From an uncultured Acidobacteriota bacterium (GTDB lineage: Bacteria; Acidobacteriota; Terriglobia; Terriglobales; Acidobacteriaceae), in NCBI GenBank assembly GCA_903873705.1, contig CAIQPK010000086.1, positions 87,059-151,058 on the forward strand: a DNA stretch of 64,000 nucleotides. The letters are read 5' to 3'. Below, in pieces: positions 18,813-27,885 of the stretch. The notes below the pieces were generated by a model, which made no database searches, had not been told where the DNA came from, and saw only the letters and a list, made by a program, of their open reading frames with translations. A program made the position numbers and the translations under genes. Every line of letters starts with the position of its first letter. Position 1 is the stretch's first letter.

Positions 18813-19664
18813 ATGTCGAAGCCCGTCCCTCCCCTGAATCAGGATCCGCGCGCACGCGAAGCGCTTGCGCAGGCCGCGGCCATCATGGCCCGTCTGCGCG
18901 CGCCGGACGGTTGTCCATGGGACCTCGAACAAACCTTCGACACCATCAAGCGCCACACCCTGGAAGAAACCTACGAAGTCTTCGACGCCATCGAGCGACG
19001 TAACTGGCCCGACCTGAAAGACGAGCTCGGCGACCTCCTGCTGCAAGTACTCTTCTATGCCCAGATGGCCGCCGACGAAGGCCACTTCACCATCGCCGAC
19101 GTCGCCGAAAACCTGAACGCCAAGCTCATCCGCCGCCACCCCCACATCTTCCCTCCGAAAGACGGGGTCGCCACCGAAGCCACCACTCCTGACGCCGTCC
19201 TCCGCAACTGGGAGCAGATCAAGCAGGAAGAGAAGCGCTCGAAACCTGCCGCCGAATCCATGCTCGACGACATCCCTCGCTCCATGCCCGCCACGCTCGA
19301 AGCCCACAAGCTCGGCTCCAAAGCCGCTAAGGTCGGCTTCGACTGGCCCGACGCCTCCGGCCTCTTCGCCAAAATGGACGAAGAACTTGCAGAGCTCATG
19401 GTCGAAGTCGAAGCCAAACACAACGACAACGTCGAAGCCGAATTCGGCGACCTCATGTTCACCGCCATGAACCTCGCCCGCCATCTCAACGTCGACGCCG
19501 AGTCCGCCCTCCGCCGCAGCAACGTCAAATTCCGAGCCCGCTTTCTCGCCATGGAACGCATCGCCGGCGGCCGCGAAGGCCTCGCGCAGCTTCCGCCCGA
19601 AGAGCTCGAAGCCTTGTGGTCGCAGGCCAAGCGCGCCGAAAATAAAGCAGGAGAAAAAGTTTGA
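18813..19664 (+). CDS. mazG: Nucleoside triphosphate pyrophosphohydrolase MazG
   Basis: A 283-residue house-cleaning NTP pyrophosphohydrolase with two MazG units. The first has the characteristic GCPWDLEQTFDTIKRHTLEE followed by TYEVFDAIERRN and ELGDLLLQVLFYAQMA (EExxE and ExxD metal ligands); the second is around FAKMDEELAELMVEVEAKHN and EFGDLMFTAMNLAR. The ATG 18813 is preceded by GGAGG. Its stop overlaps the TTG start of the GNAT gene, indicating an operon. Confidence 0.95.
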   Translation: MSKPVPPLNQDPRAREALAQAAAIMARLRAPDGCPWDLEQTFDTIKRHTLEETYEVFDAIERRNWPDLKDELGDLLLQVLFYAQMAADEGHFTIADVAENLNAKLIRRHPHIFPPKDGVATEATTPDAVLRNWEQIKQEEKRSKPAAESMLDDIPRSMPATLEAHKLGSKAAKVGFDWPDASGLFAKMDEELAELMVEVEAKHNDNVEAEFGDLMFTAMNLARHLNVDAESALRRSNVKFRARFLAMERIAGGREGLAQLPPEELEALWSQAKRAENKAGEKV

Positions 19665-20443
19665 ACGGGTCCACACCGGCCACGCAACCCACGCCAATCA
19701 TCCGCATCGAACCGCTCACCACCATCGAGCAGTTCGATCGCTGCGTCGAGCTGCAGGAGATCGTCTGGCACTATGACATCGCCTCGATGATGACCCAGAA
19801 AGTCTTCCTCCTCGCCGCCCACATCGGTGGCCAGGTCCTCGGCGCCTTCGATGGCAACACGCTAGTCGGCTATGCGATGTCGCTGCCCGGCGTGCGCAAC
19901 GGCCATGCTTACCTCCATTCGCACCACCTCGCCGTGCTAGCCGACTGGCGCAACTACGGTGTAGGCCGCCGACTCAAACTCGCGCAGCGTGACGACGCCC
20001 TCGCCCGTGGCTTCGCCATGATGGAGTGGACCTTCGATCCGCTCGAAATCAAGAACGCCCACCTCAACTTCGCACGCCTCGGTGCCATCTCCCGACGCTA
20101 CATGCCCAACTTCTACGGCACGTCCGTCTCTCCACTCCACGGCGGTCTTCCCACCGACCGCATCGTCGCCGAGTGGTGGCTCAACTCCGACCGCGTCACC
20201 CGCATCCTCGCGGGCGAGCAGCCCACCATGCACGTCACCGAGCACGTCGACGTCCCCGCAGAAATCGCCGAGTGGAAAGCCTCCGACGCCACCCGCGCCC
20301 GGGCTCGCGCTCTCCAGGCCGCCAACCAGGCGGCGCTGCAATCCGCCTTCGCCCGCGGCCTCGCCGTCATCGGCTACGAGCGCAACGCCCACGACGACGG
20401 CCGCTTTCTGCTCGGCGTCTGGAACGAGCCCTTCGTCTACTAG
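19661..20443 (+). CDS. GNAT family N-acyltransferase
   Basis: A 260-residue GNAT protein. The acyl-CoA-binding motif A is SHHLAVLADWRNYGVGRRLK with the R/Q-x-x-G-x-G/A pyrophosphate loop. TTG 19661 overlaps the mazG stop and is preceded by AGGAG, so a TTG start is likely. It lies upstream of an Asp/Glu racemase and a MenC-type enolase; GNAT succinyltransferases are known partners of N-succinylamino-acid racemases, so acylation of amino acids is a reasonable inference. Confidence 0.85.
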   Translation: MNGSTPATQPTPIIRIEPLTTIEQFDRCVELQEIVWHYDIASMMTQKVFLLAAHIGGQVLGAFDGNTLVGYAMSLPGVRNGHAYLHSHHLAVLADWRNYGVGRRLKLAQRDDALARGFAMMEWTFDPLEIKNAHLNFARLGAISRRYMPNFYGTSVSPLHGGLPTDRIVAEWWLNSDRVTRILAGEQPTMHVTEHVDVPAEIAEWKASDATRARARALQAANQAALQSAFARGLAVIGYERNAHDDGRFLLGVWNEPFVY

Positions 20444-20452
20444 GAGCAACGC

Positions 20453-21145
20453 ATGAGCCAACACATCGGAATCGTCGCCTGCTCCGCCGAAGGCGCCGCG
20501 CTCTGCTATCGCACCATCTGCGTCGAAGGCGCCGCGCTGATGGGAGCGCATGACCATCCCGAAGCCTCTCTGCACACCCACTCACTCGCGACCTACGTTA
20601 AGTGCCTCGACCGTGACGACTGGCAAGGTGTCGCCGACCTCATGCTTTCTTCCGCGCACAAGCTCGCCAGCGCCGGCGCCGACTTCCTCATCTGCCCCGA
20701 CAACACCATCCACCAGGCCATGCCTATCGTCGTCCCAAACTCCCCGCTCCCATGGCTGCACATCGCCGAGGTGGTCGCGCAAGCGGCCGCCAGCTGTGGC
20801 TTTTCACGTCTCGGCATCACCGGCACCCGCTGGCTGGTAGAAAGCAACGTCTACCCCGAAAAGCTTGCCGCACACGGCCTGGATTTCCGACGCCCGAGCC
20901 CCGCCGACCGCGCGGAAATCAACCGCATCATCATGGACGAGTTGGTTTACGGCGTCCTCAGGTCCGAATCCGTCGCTATCTTTCAACGCATCATTTCCGG
21001 GCTGAAAGCGGAAGGTTGCGACGCGGTCGTGCTCGGCTGCACAGAAATCCCGCTGTTGATGAACGACGAAAACTCCCCACTCCCCACGCTCGACTCCACA
21101 CGCCTGCTCGCCCGCGCTGCTCTCGCTCGCGCCCTCGTATCCTAA
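20453..21145 (+). CDS. Aspartate/glutamate racemase family protein
   Basis: A 230-residue cofactor-independent racemase of the Asp/Glu/hydantoin family. The two catalytic cysteine regions are ADFLICPDNTIHQAMP (CPDNT, N-terminal Cys) and CDAVVLGCTEIPLLMNDEN (GCTEI, C-terminal Cys). N-terminal HIGIVACSAEGAALCYRTI is also typical. ATG 20453 follows AGGAGCAACGC. The gene sits between the GNAT gene (9-base gap) and the enolase gene (18-base gap), all on the + strand. Confidence 0.93.
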   Translation: MSQHIGIVACSAEGAALCYRTICVEGAALMGAHDHPEASLHTHSLATYVKCLDRDDWQGVADLMLSSAHKLASAGADFLICPDNTIHQAMPIVVPNSPLPWLHIAEVVAQAAASCGFSRLGITGTRWLVESNVYPEKLAAHGLDFRRPSPADRAEINRIIMDELVYGVLRSESVAIFQRIISGLKAEGCDAVVLGCTEIPLLMNDENSPLPTLDSTRLLARAALARALVS

Positions 21146-21163
21146 GCTCTGAAAGGTCTCCCG

Positions 21164-22291
21164 ATGAAAATTGAAGCCGTCCATCTCCGCGAAGTAAACA
21201 TGCCGTTAGCGCACCCGTTCGAAACCAGCTTCGGCGTCACCACCGGCCGCCGCATCCTGCTCGTCGAGCTCATCTGCGAAGGCCGCTCCGCCTGGGGTGA
21301 GTGCGTCGCCGGAGAGCACCCCTACTTCTCCGACGAGATGATCGACACCGCCTGGCATATCACCGAGACTGAGCTCGTTCCGCGCCTGCTGGCCGCCGAC
21401 CTCAACGACGGTCGCGACTGCCCCGCGCTCTTCGAGCAGGTCCGCGGCCACCGCATGGCCAAGGCCGCTCTCGAAAACGCCGTCTGGGAGCTCGACGCGA
21501 TGCGGCAGGGAATTGCCCTCTCCAAACTCCTCGGCGGCACCCGCGAAATCATCCCCTGCGGCGTCTCCATCGGCATCCAGCCCACCCCCGAAAAGCTGAT
21601 GCAAAAGATCGAAACCGAAGTCGCCGCGGGCTATCAGCGCATCAAGCTCAAGTGCAAGCCCGGCTGGGACGAAGCCATCTTTACCGAAGCCCGCAAGCGC
21701 TGGCCAGACATCCTGATGAGCTGCGACGCCAACTCCGCCTACCGCCTGTCTGACGCTCCTCGCATCGCCACCTGGGACCGCTTCAATCTCCTCATGATCG
21801 AGCAGCCCCTCTGGTACGACGACTTCTACTTCCACACCGAACTCCAGAAGCAGATCAAGACCGCCATCTGTCTCGACGAGTGCATCCGCAACCGCCGCGA
21901 CGCCCAGGCCGCGCTCGAGCTTGGCAGCGGACGCATCATCAACATCAAGGTCGGTCGCGTTGGCGGCTTCACTGAGGCCATCGCCGTCCACGACGTCGCA
22001 CAGCAGTTCGGTGTCCCCGTCTGGTGTGGTGGCATGTTGGAAACCGGCATCGGCCGCGCGCACAACATCGCGCTCTCGTCGCTGCCCAACTTCTCGCTTC
22101 CCGGCGACGTCTCCGCCTCCCAACGCTACTGGACGGAAGACATCATCGCCCCTGAAGTCACGGTCAGCGCATCCGGCGAAATCGTTGTCCCCACCTCGCC
22201 CGGCCGTGGCTTCGAGGTCCTCCCCGAGCGCATCGAGAGCCTCACCGTTCGCCGCCAGACGCTCCGCCGCAACGCCGCCGTCTCCAGCTAA
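21164..22291 (+). CDS. menC: MenC-type enolase (o-succinylbenzoate synthase / N-succinylamino-acid racemase)
   Basis: A 375-residue enolase superfamily member of the OSBS/NSAR group. The acid/base lysines are in YQRIKLKCKPGWDE (KxK) and IINIKVGRVGGFTEA; the magnesium ligands are the Asp in LMSCDANSAYRLSD, the Glu in LLMIEQPLWYDDF, and the Asp-Glu in AICLDECIRN. OSBS and NSAR share these residues, so the sequence does not separate the two. No other menaquinone gene is nearby, whereas a GNAT acyltransferase and an amino acid racemase are, which favours the NSAR role or a dual function. Confidence 0.9.
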   Translation: MKIEAVHLREVNMPLAHPFETSFGVTTGRRILLVELICEGRSAWGECVAGEHPYFSDEMIDTAWHITETELVPRLLAADLNDGRDCPALFEQVRGHRMAKAALENAVWELDAMRQGIALSKLLGGTREIIPCGVSIGIQPTPEKLMQKIETEVAAGYQRIKLKCKPGWDEAIFTEARKRWPDILMSCDANSAYRLSDAPRIATWDRFNLLMIEQPLWYDDFYFHTELQKQIKTAICLDECIRNRRDAQAALELGSGRIINIKVGRVGGFTEAIAVHDVAQQFGVPVWCGGMLETGIGRAHNIALSSLPNFSLPGDVSASQRYWTEDIIAPEVTVSASGEIVVPTSPGRGFEVLPERIESLTVRRQTLRRNAAVSS

Positions 22292-23217
22292 CGCAGTGGG
22301 ATCGGCGTCGCCAGCAGAATGTGGACGGCTTCCTGGTAAGTCACCGGCGCCGGCAATAGCTGGAACGACGAGGCGTCCATCTGCGACTTCTGCTGCACCG
22401 TCTTTAGCATCATCTCGCGCACCGTAAGGTTTGAGCGCAGGTGCGAGTACGCCCAGCGATCGCCCCCGGCATTCGCCTGTTCAAACTCCACCGTCCCTCC
22501 GGGGTAAACCCGCGCCACCACGCCCCAGCCAAAGTCGACTGGCCGCAACACGTGAGCCTCAAGGCGCGTCACCCGCCGCGACTTGCTGTCGATCCACGCC
22601 CGGCCCTCCAGCCCGGTGAGAACATTCTCGATCATCGCCGCCGGCCTAAAGGCGGGGTCAGGCTTGAAGTCAATCACCACCGCCGGCGTGCTCGCGCCAG
22701 GTAACTGGGGCTGCCCCGGTGTGTAGCTGAACAACATCGCATGAGGCAGCTTCCTGACGAGTGTCAACGAGTAATTCCGCGCCGCGTCGTCGCGTTTGTG
22801 ATGCTTGATAAAGTCGCTCGGCGAAGCCAGCATGGCATTCAACCGCTCGCGCTCCAGCGCGTCTTCAGCCGCGGTGATCGGCTGTCCATTGCGTTCCACC
22901 AGCCGGGCTACCGCCCCCTGCCGGGTTTCGATCGTGTCGCGGGTCGTATCGTTCCGGGTGTCGACCTTGTGCATGCGATAACGCAACGGAAAGCTGCCAT
23001 CGTCATGGATGATCCGTTCCTCGTTAGCCGCTGCAGACTCCACCCATGCGACCGGCGGGTTGGCGCTAAGGTCTACCCCATCCACGCCCCCGGCTGCCAA
23101 TACTCGGCGGTCGTGCGCGATGGTCAGCATGGTCGCCGCACTTACTGCTGTCCACGCGGCAAAGTAGACCGCCTTGCTGACCGGACGACGCCATGAGCCT
23201 GTAAAGTTTTGTAACAT
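22288..23217 (-). CDS. Hypothetical exported/membrane-anchored protein
   Basis: About 309 residues from ATG 23217 (a GTG at 23238 is also possible). One N-terminal hydrophobic segment (AVYFAAWTAVSAATMLTIAH) anchors or exports it. The rest, including AWIDSKSRRVTRLEAHVLRP and the C-terminal SFQLLPAPVTYQEAVHILLA, resembles acidobacterial proteins that end in a beta-rich LolA/outer-membrane-sorting-like domain, but I do not recognise a named family. Convergent with menC (4-base overlap). Confidence 0.7.
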   Translation of the reverse strand: MLQNFTGSWRRPVSKAVYFAAWTAVSAATMLTIAHDRRVLAAGGVDGVDLSANPPVAWVESAAANEERIIHDDGSFPLRYRMHKVDTRNDTTRDTIETRQGAVARLVERNGQPITAAEDALERERLNAMLASPSDFIKHHKRDDAARNYSLTLVRKLPHAMLFSYTPGQPQLPGASTPAVVIDFKPDPAFRPAAMIENVLTGLEGRAWIDSKSRRVTRLEAHVLRPVDFGWGVVARVYPGGTVEFEQANAGGDRWAYSHLRSNLTVREMMLKTVQQKSQMDASSFQLLPAPVTYQEAVHILLATPIPLR

Positions 23218-23316
23218 CAATACCAAAGTCTCACTCACACTTTAGACGCATAGCAACGCACCGTAGTAGTTTGTCTTGCGTTGGCGGCTTGCGTATAGTT
23301 CCGCCTAGCTGCAACA

Positions 23317-23334
23317 GTGTAATTTCTGTTACAC
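23317..23334 (+). promoter_or_regulatory. Inverted repeat upstream of the bactofilin gene
   Basis: A 6-bp perfect inverted repeat, GTGTAA (23317-23322) and TTACAC (23329-23334) with a 6-base spacer, 30 bases before the bactofilin start. The size fits a dimeric regulator site; the regulator is unknown. Confidence 0.4.
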
Positions 23335-23364
23335 CACGGATGCGCCGGCAGGAGATCGAAGACG

Positions 23365-23865
23365 ATGAACGCAGTCGAAAACAGGACGATAGTCGGCAAG
23401 TCGGTGAGAATCACCGGCGATGTGTCTGGCAGCGAAGATTTTACTCTCGATGGAGAACTTCTCGGCACCATCAGCCTGCCCACGGCGCGCCTGACTATCG
23501 GACCGGCAGCCTTGTTGCGAGGCCAGGTTGCCGCCCAGGACGTCGTCATCCATGGCCGTCTCGAAGGCGATGTTCGCGCTGCCGGTCGCGTGGAACTGCG
23601 CTCCAGCGCAGTCGTACTCGGCAATATTTACGCTGACCGGCTCTCGATTGAAGACGGCGCGTCGCTGCGCGGTGAAGTCGACCCCGCCCGCGCCGGTGAA
23701 CCGCTCCTGCCGTCTACCAGGGCGTCAGCTCCTGCAGCAGCGCAGGTTCCGGCGGCGTTAGCTGCACTGCGCAATGCGTTGGATGAGTTGGACAGCGTGA
23801 ACCTGCCGCTTAGCGGTAACGCGGACGACCAACCTGCCTCGTTATTCGCTGAAACCGAAGCCTGA
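23365..23865 (+). CDS. Bactofilin (polymer-forming cytoskeletal protein)
   Basis: A 166-residue bactofilin. The core beta-helix repeats are clear: GKSVRITGDVSGSEDFTLDG, ELLGTISLPTARLTIGP, GQVAAQDVVIHGRLEGDVRA and VVLGNIYADRLSIEDGASLR. Bactofilins self-assemble without nucleotides and scaffold envelope and shape functions at the membrane. An alanine-rich C-terminal tail of about 60 residues follows the helix. Start ATG 23365. The methyltransferase gene follows 24 bases downstream. Confidence 0.93.
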   Translation: MNAVENRTIVGKSVRITGDVSGSEDFTLDGELLGTISLPTARLTIGPAALLRGQVAAQDVVIHGRLEGDVRAAGRVELRSSAVVLGNIYADRLSIEDGASLRGEVDPARAGEPLLPSTRASAPAAAQVPAALAALRNALDELDSVNLPLSGNADDQPASLFAETEA

Positions 23866-23889
23866 GTATCCACACCCCGGGGGCAACAC

Positions 23890-24522
23890 GTGAGTTTTTT
23901 CCGCAAGGACGATAAGACAAGCAATCCAAAAATGGTTGATCGCCCTCCGCGTAATTCGAGCGGATGGCGGGATATTCTCGCTTATCTCAAAGAAACCGAG
24001 TCGCTCCGCGTGCTCGATTTCGGCGCCACATCGTCGCACAACATCAATTACCTCACCGGCATGGGCCACAGTGTTTATATGGCGAATGTGGTGCAGGAAG
24101 CCGCGCGGCCGGAGTGGTTGAAAGTACCCGAAGAAGGCGGTCCGGCCCGCTTTGATGTGGAAGGATTTGTTGAGGCCAACCTGAATTTCTCAGGAAGGGA
24201 CTTCGACGTGGTTCTCGTTTGGGATACCGCGGACTATCTTCCCCAGGAGTTGGTTCCGGCACTTTTCGAAAAACTCCACCAGTTATTACGTCCCAGCGGC
24301 CGCCTGCTGGCCTTTTTTCATGGCGCACCGCCCAGCCCGCAGACACCATTTGCCCGCTATCAACTTACTGACAGCGAGCAGCTGTTGCTACTGGCATCAG
24401 GCACGTTTCCTTTTCAGCAGACCTATCAGACGCGCCAGATCGAGAAGTTTCTGAAGGGCTATGCCAGCTTTAGATTTTTTCTCGGCAAAGACAATATTCG
24501 GGAAGTCATCGCGGTGCGTTAG
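23890..24522 (+). CDS. Class I SAM-dependent methyltransferase
   Basis: A 210-residue protein from GTG 23890. VLDFGATSSHNINYLTGMGH is SAM-binding motif I (degenerate, lacking the classical GxGxG), FDVVLVWDTADYLPQ is motif IV, and LHQLLRPSGRLLAFFHG the later core strand. Likely cytoplasmic; substrate unknown. Same strand and close behind the bactofilin gene, followed by a strong terminator, so the two probably form a transcription unit. Confidence 0.82.
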   Translation: MSFFRKDDKTSNPKMVDRPPRNSSGWRDILAYLKETESLRVLDFGATSSHNINYLTGMGHSVYMANVVQEAARPEWLKVPEEGGPARFDVEGFVEANLNFSGRDFDVVLVWDTADYLPQELVPALFEKLHQLLRPSGRLLAFFHGAPPSPQTPFARYQLTDSEQLLLLASGTFPFQQTYQTRQIEKFLKGYASFRFFLGKDNIREVIAVR

Positions 24523-24566
24523 TCAAGCGAAACGTTCCGTAACCGTTTACTGCGAATTAATCAGCG

Positions 24567-24594
24567 AAAGGGCCGCGGTTGCGGCCCTTTCTTT
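24567..24594 (+). terminator. Rho-independent terminator after the methyltransferase
   Basis: A perfect 10-bp stem AAAGGGCCGC (24567-24576) / GCGGCCCTTT (24581-24590) with loop GGTT, followed by CTTTACTTTC. It ends 12 bases before the stop of the convergent small basic protein and probably works in both directions. Confidence 0.9.
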
Positions 24595-24605
24595 ACTTTC
24601 CCATC

Positions 24606-24893
24606 TTATTTTGCTGTTTCTTTGCGGCGTTCTGCCCAGCGACGCTTCATCGCTTCGGCGATCCGCTTGCGGCCTTCCGGGCTCAATTTCCGCTTTGCAG
24701 GCTTCGCGGCTTTTGCAGTCTTCGCCGTCGTTGCTGCCTTCGCAACATTCTTGCTGCCCTTAGGACGCCCACGGCGCCCGGTCTTGGCAACTCCCGGTAC
24801 CACGGAGCTCGAGAGACCAGTCAAAGTAGCTTTTACTCCTTGCAGCTTCGCAATTTCTGCGTCGATGTCGGCAATGATACGACGTACGTCCAT
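24606..24893 (-). CDS. Small lysine/alanine-rich protein (possible DNA-binding)
   Basis: A 95-residue basic protein. An N-terminal helix (MDVRRIIADIDAEIAKLQGV) is followed by a glycine/arginine AT-hook-like segment GRRGRPKGSKN and a Lys/Ala-rich stretch resembling histone H1 tails, then KLSPEGRKRIAEAMKRRWAE, a motif frequent in acidobacterial and planctomycete small proteins. The RGRP core suggests minor-groove DNA binding; this is inference. ATG 24893 has a GGGAGA site. Upstream (24894-25121) I see only A/T-rich promoter-like DNA. Confidence 0.75.
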   Translation of the reverse strand: MDVRRIIADIDAEIAKLQGVKATLTGLSSSVVPGVAKTGRRGRPKGSKNVAKAATTAKTAKAAKPAKRKLSPEGRKRIAEAMKRRWAERRKETAK

Positions 24894-25121
24894 AAATTCT
24901 CCCTGAAACGAAAATGGTAGGAAATCAAAAGTCCTTTGACTTACTCAAGCACGATACACAGTCATACCTACAAGAGCAAACTACTTTCCGCCGTTTTCTT
25001 TATTTTCGATTCCCTTTAGACCGACCTAACGCACGCTATGACCGGGGCCAACACTTAACGAATACTTAACACAAACGCGAAAGCGGGTGGATGATATTTT
25101 CGCGCTGTTATCCTATGCGGG

Positions 25122-26732
25122 ATGCGTTCCATTTCTTTGCGCCAGTGGCTGCTGGTCATGGCTTCATCTCTCCTGCAGACCCTCCCCTTCGCGATGGCAG
25201 GTCCAGTTCCCTCGTGGCGCAGAATGTTTTGCTGGATTGCATTAGCTCCCTTGTTAATAGCATTGCTGGCGACGCGCCGGGATGGCGCACGGCTACCCGT
25301 TCGCCAGGCAGTACTCATAGCTTATGTTTCAGGCATTCTCTGGTATCTCGCAAACTGCTACTGGATATTTCAGACAATGTATCTGTACGGCGGTCTTCCC
25401 AGGCCCGTCGCCCTCGGAATATTGCTCTTATTCGCGCTGTATCTCGGCCTCTACCATGCGCTCTTCGGCGGCCTACTCGCACTCATCCATCGCCAAACCG
25501 GATTGATCGCAGCCCTGTTCGCCGCACCGTTTCTGTGGGTCGCTATTGAGCTGGCGCGCGCACGCGTCACCGGGTTTCCCTGGGATCTCCTGGGCTACGC
25601 ACAGGTTGACAACGGCCTTCTTACCCAGCTAGCTCCTGTCGGCGGCGTCCTGCTGTTGAGCTTTATCGTTGCTGCCGTCTGCGCGTTATTTGCAGCAGCT
25701 TGCCTTTTGCCGAGACACCTTCTTCGCCCCACCTTCGCTGCTGCAATAGTATTGGCTACTTGCCTTCAACTCGGGACGCTTTACCAATCATCACAAGACC
25801 CGGCTGCGCACCACGCCACACTCTTACAGGAAAACCTTGCCGTCGGCGCACCCGGACGAGATGTGGAAGTTCTTTCCATGCAGGAAAAGTACCGGCAATT
25901 CGTCTCGCTAAGTCACTCAGCCAAAATAGTGTGGCTGCTCGAACCGGGTGTGCTCAAAATGGGTGCCGCGGATAAGCTGGAGAACGACTTCATCATTTGG
26001 CCTGAAGCGCCGGCAGACTTTGCTACCACCGATCCGACTTTTCGTGCCCAGCTAGGCGCACTCGCAGCACAAACGCACACGCCCGTTGTGGTGGGCAGTA
26101 TCGGCGTTGATGCGGACCCGAGTGCCGAACTCGGCTATCGCGAGTATGGTTCCGCTGCATTTTTCAATAGCTCCGGGGCCTACACCGGCCGCTACGACAA
26201 AATCCATCGCGTCCCATGGGGAGAGTACGTTCCCTACAAGCAGCTATTTTCCTTTGCCGGGAAGCTCATTTCGGGTGTGGGCAACATGGAAGCCGGAACG
26301 GAACACAAAGTATTCCGAGCTAACGATCACAACTTCAGTGTTTTTATCTGCTATGAGTCCATCTTCGGCGACGAAGTGCGGACTTTTGTGAACAACGGCG
26401 CGGAAGTCCTGATCAACATTTCCGACGACGGCTGGTACGGGGACACCGGAGCCCCGTGGCAGCATCTCGACATGGCCCGCATGCGCGCGATCGAAAACCG
26501 CCGCTGGATTCTCCGCGACACCAACACCGGCGTCACCACGGCCATAGATCCTCACGGCCGTGGCATCTTCATTGCGCCACGCCACGTCCGGGCCGCGTTC
26601 AATTTTCCCTTCAACTACCGCAGCGACGTCACCTTCTACACCCGTCACGGCGACTGGTTCGCCTGGCTCTGCGTCATCGTCTCCGCGGGCCTGCTCGCCA
26701 TGGGATTTACACGGCGCTCCGAAGTACACTAG
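25122..26732 (+). CDS. lnt: Apolipoprotein N-acyltransferase Lnt
   Basis: A 536-residue inner-membrane enzyme that adds the third acyl chain to lipoproteins. About six N-terminal transmembrane helices precede a carbon-nitrogen hydrolase domain with the catalytic triad: Glu in FIIWPEAPADF, Lys in GRYDKIHRVPWGEYVPY, Cys in FSVFICYESIFGDE; a C-terminal transmembrane helix (WFAWLCVIVSAGLLAMGF) closes the protein. The window contains several lipoproteins that it could modify. prfB starts 4 bases after its stop. Confidence 0.95.
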   Translation: MRSISLRQWLLVMASSLLQTLPFAMAGPVPSWRRMFCWIALAPLLIALLATRRDGARLPVRQAVLIAYVSGILWYLANCYWIFQTMYLYGGLPRPVALGILLLFALYLGLYHALFGGLLALIHRQTGLIAALFAAPFLWVAIELARARVTGFPWDLLGYAQVDNGLLTQLAPVGGVLLLSFIVAAVCALFAAACLLPRHLLRPTFAAAIVLATCLQLGTLYQSSQDPAAHHATLLQENLAVGAPGRDVEVLSMQEKYRQFVSLSHSAKIVWLLEPGVLKMGAADKLENDFIIWPEAPADFATTDPTFRAQLGALAAQTHTPVVVGSIGVDADPSAELGYREYGSAAFFNSSGAYTGRYDKIHRVPWGEYVPYKQLFSFAGKLISGVGNMEAGTEHKVFRANDHNFSVFICYESIFGDEVRTFVNNGAEVLINISDDGWYGDTGAPWQHLDMARMRAIENRRWILRDTNTGVTTAIDPHGRGIFIAPRHVRAAFNFPFNYRSDVTFYTRHGDWFAWLCVIVSAGLLAMGFTRRSEVH

Positions 26733-26736
26733 AACC

Positions 26737-27871
26737 ATGTTGAGTGACCTCGAATTCGAATACTCCCCGGTACGTGAGAAGGTGCGCGACCTGCGGGGGT
26801 ATCTTTGACTCGCCCCGCCTGAAGAAAGAACTCGCCACAGTAGAAGAAAAGATTTCCGACCCCAGCGTCTGGGCCGACGCCGCACGTTCGCAGCCACTGA
26901 TGCGCGAGCGCAAGCGCCTCGAGCACCAGCTCGCCGACGACGCTGAACTAGCGCGGCGCACCGGCGACATCGAAGCCTACTTCGACCTCATGCGCGAGGG
27001 CGAGCTCTCCGTCGAACCCGACCTCAAGCGCGAGATCAACTCCCTGGTCGAGTTTTCCGAGGCGCTCGAATCCCGCACCATGCTTTCGGAAGAGAACGAC
27101 CCGCTTAACGCCATCGTCACCGTCCACCCCGGCGCCGGCGGCACCGAAAGCCAGGACTGGGCCGAGATGCTCATGCGCATGTACCTGCGCTGGGCCGAGC
27201 GCCAGGGCTTCAAAACCGAGATCAACGAAATACAGGATGGTGACGAAGCCGGCATCAAGTCCGCCACCTTCACCATTACCGGCGACTTCGCCTTCGGCCT
27301 GCTCGGCGGTGAGACCGGCGTCCATCGTCTCGTCCGCATCTCGCCCTTCGACCAGGCCAAGCGCCGCCACACCAGCTTTGCCAGCGTCTTTGTCTCGCCG
27401 GAAATCGACGATTCCATCGTCATCGATATCAAGCCCGACGACCTTCGCATCGACACCTTCCGCTCCGGCGGCAAGGGTGGCCAGCACGTCAACACCACCG
27501 ACTCCGCCGTCCGCATCACGCATCTTCCCACGGGCATCGTCACCGGCTGCCAGAATGAGCGCTCGCAGCACAAGAACAAAGAGAAGGCGATGAAGATGAT
27601 GCGCTCGCGTCTCTACGAGTTTGAGCTCGACAAGAAAAAGGCCATCAGCCGCAAGCTCGAAGACACCAAGCTCGAGATCAACTTCGGCTCGCAGATCCGC
27701 AGTTACGTTCTGCAGCCCTATCGCATGGCGAAGGACCTGCGTACCCGCGTCGAAGTCGGCGACGTCGACAAGGTCCTGGACGGCTACCTCGAACCCTTCA
27801 TCCGCGGCTACCTGAAGCTGCGCCGCGAAGGTGGCGTCCCCGCAGCTATAGTTGAGGAAGACGATCTCTAG
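26737..27871 (+). CDS. prfB: Peptide chain release factor 2, with programmed +1 frameshift
   Basis: RF2 terminates translation at UGA and UAA. The gene starts at ATG 26737, reads 23 codons to CTT TGA at 26803-26808, and continues +1 at GAC 26807 to give 377 residues. The shift site, GGGGGTATCTTTGAC, contains the Shine-Dalgarno-like purine run three bases before CTT, exactly the known autoregulatory arrangement. Downstream, the GGQ motif is in SGGKGGQHVNTTDSAVR; the SPF-type codon recognition region is around GVHRLVRISPFDQAK. Coding is join(26737..26805, 26807..27871). Confidence 0.97.
26803..26809 (+). promoter_or_regulatory. RF2 programmed frameshift site CTTTGAC
   Basis: The slippery CTT followed by the in-frame TGA and C, with the stimulatory GGGGG run just upstream (26794-26799). 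Low RF2 favours +1 slippage, making more RF2. This is established for prfB; here it is read directly from sequence. Confidence 0.96.
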
Positions 27872-27885
27872 TCGACGGAGACGCT

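Noticed and set aside
21164..22291. Certain assignment as menaquinone MenC
   Set aside because: OSBS and NSAR share all catalytic residues and no other men gene is in the window, so only the enolase subgroup is safe.
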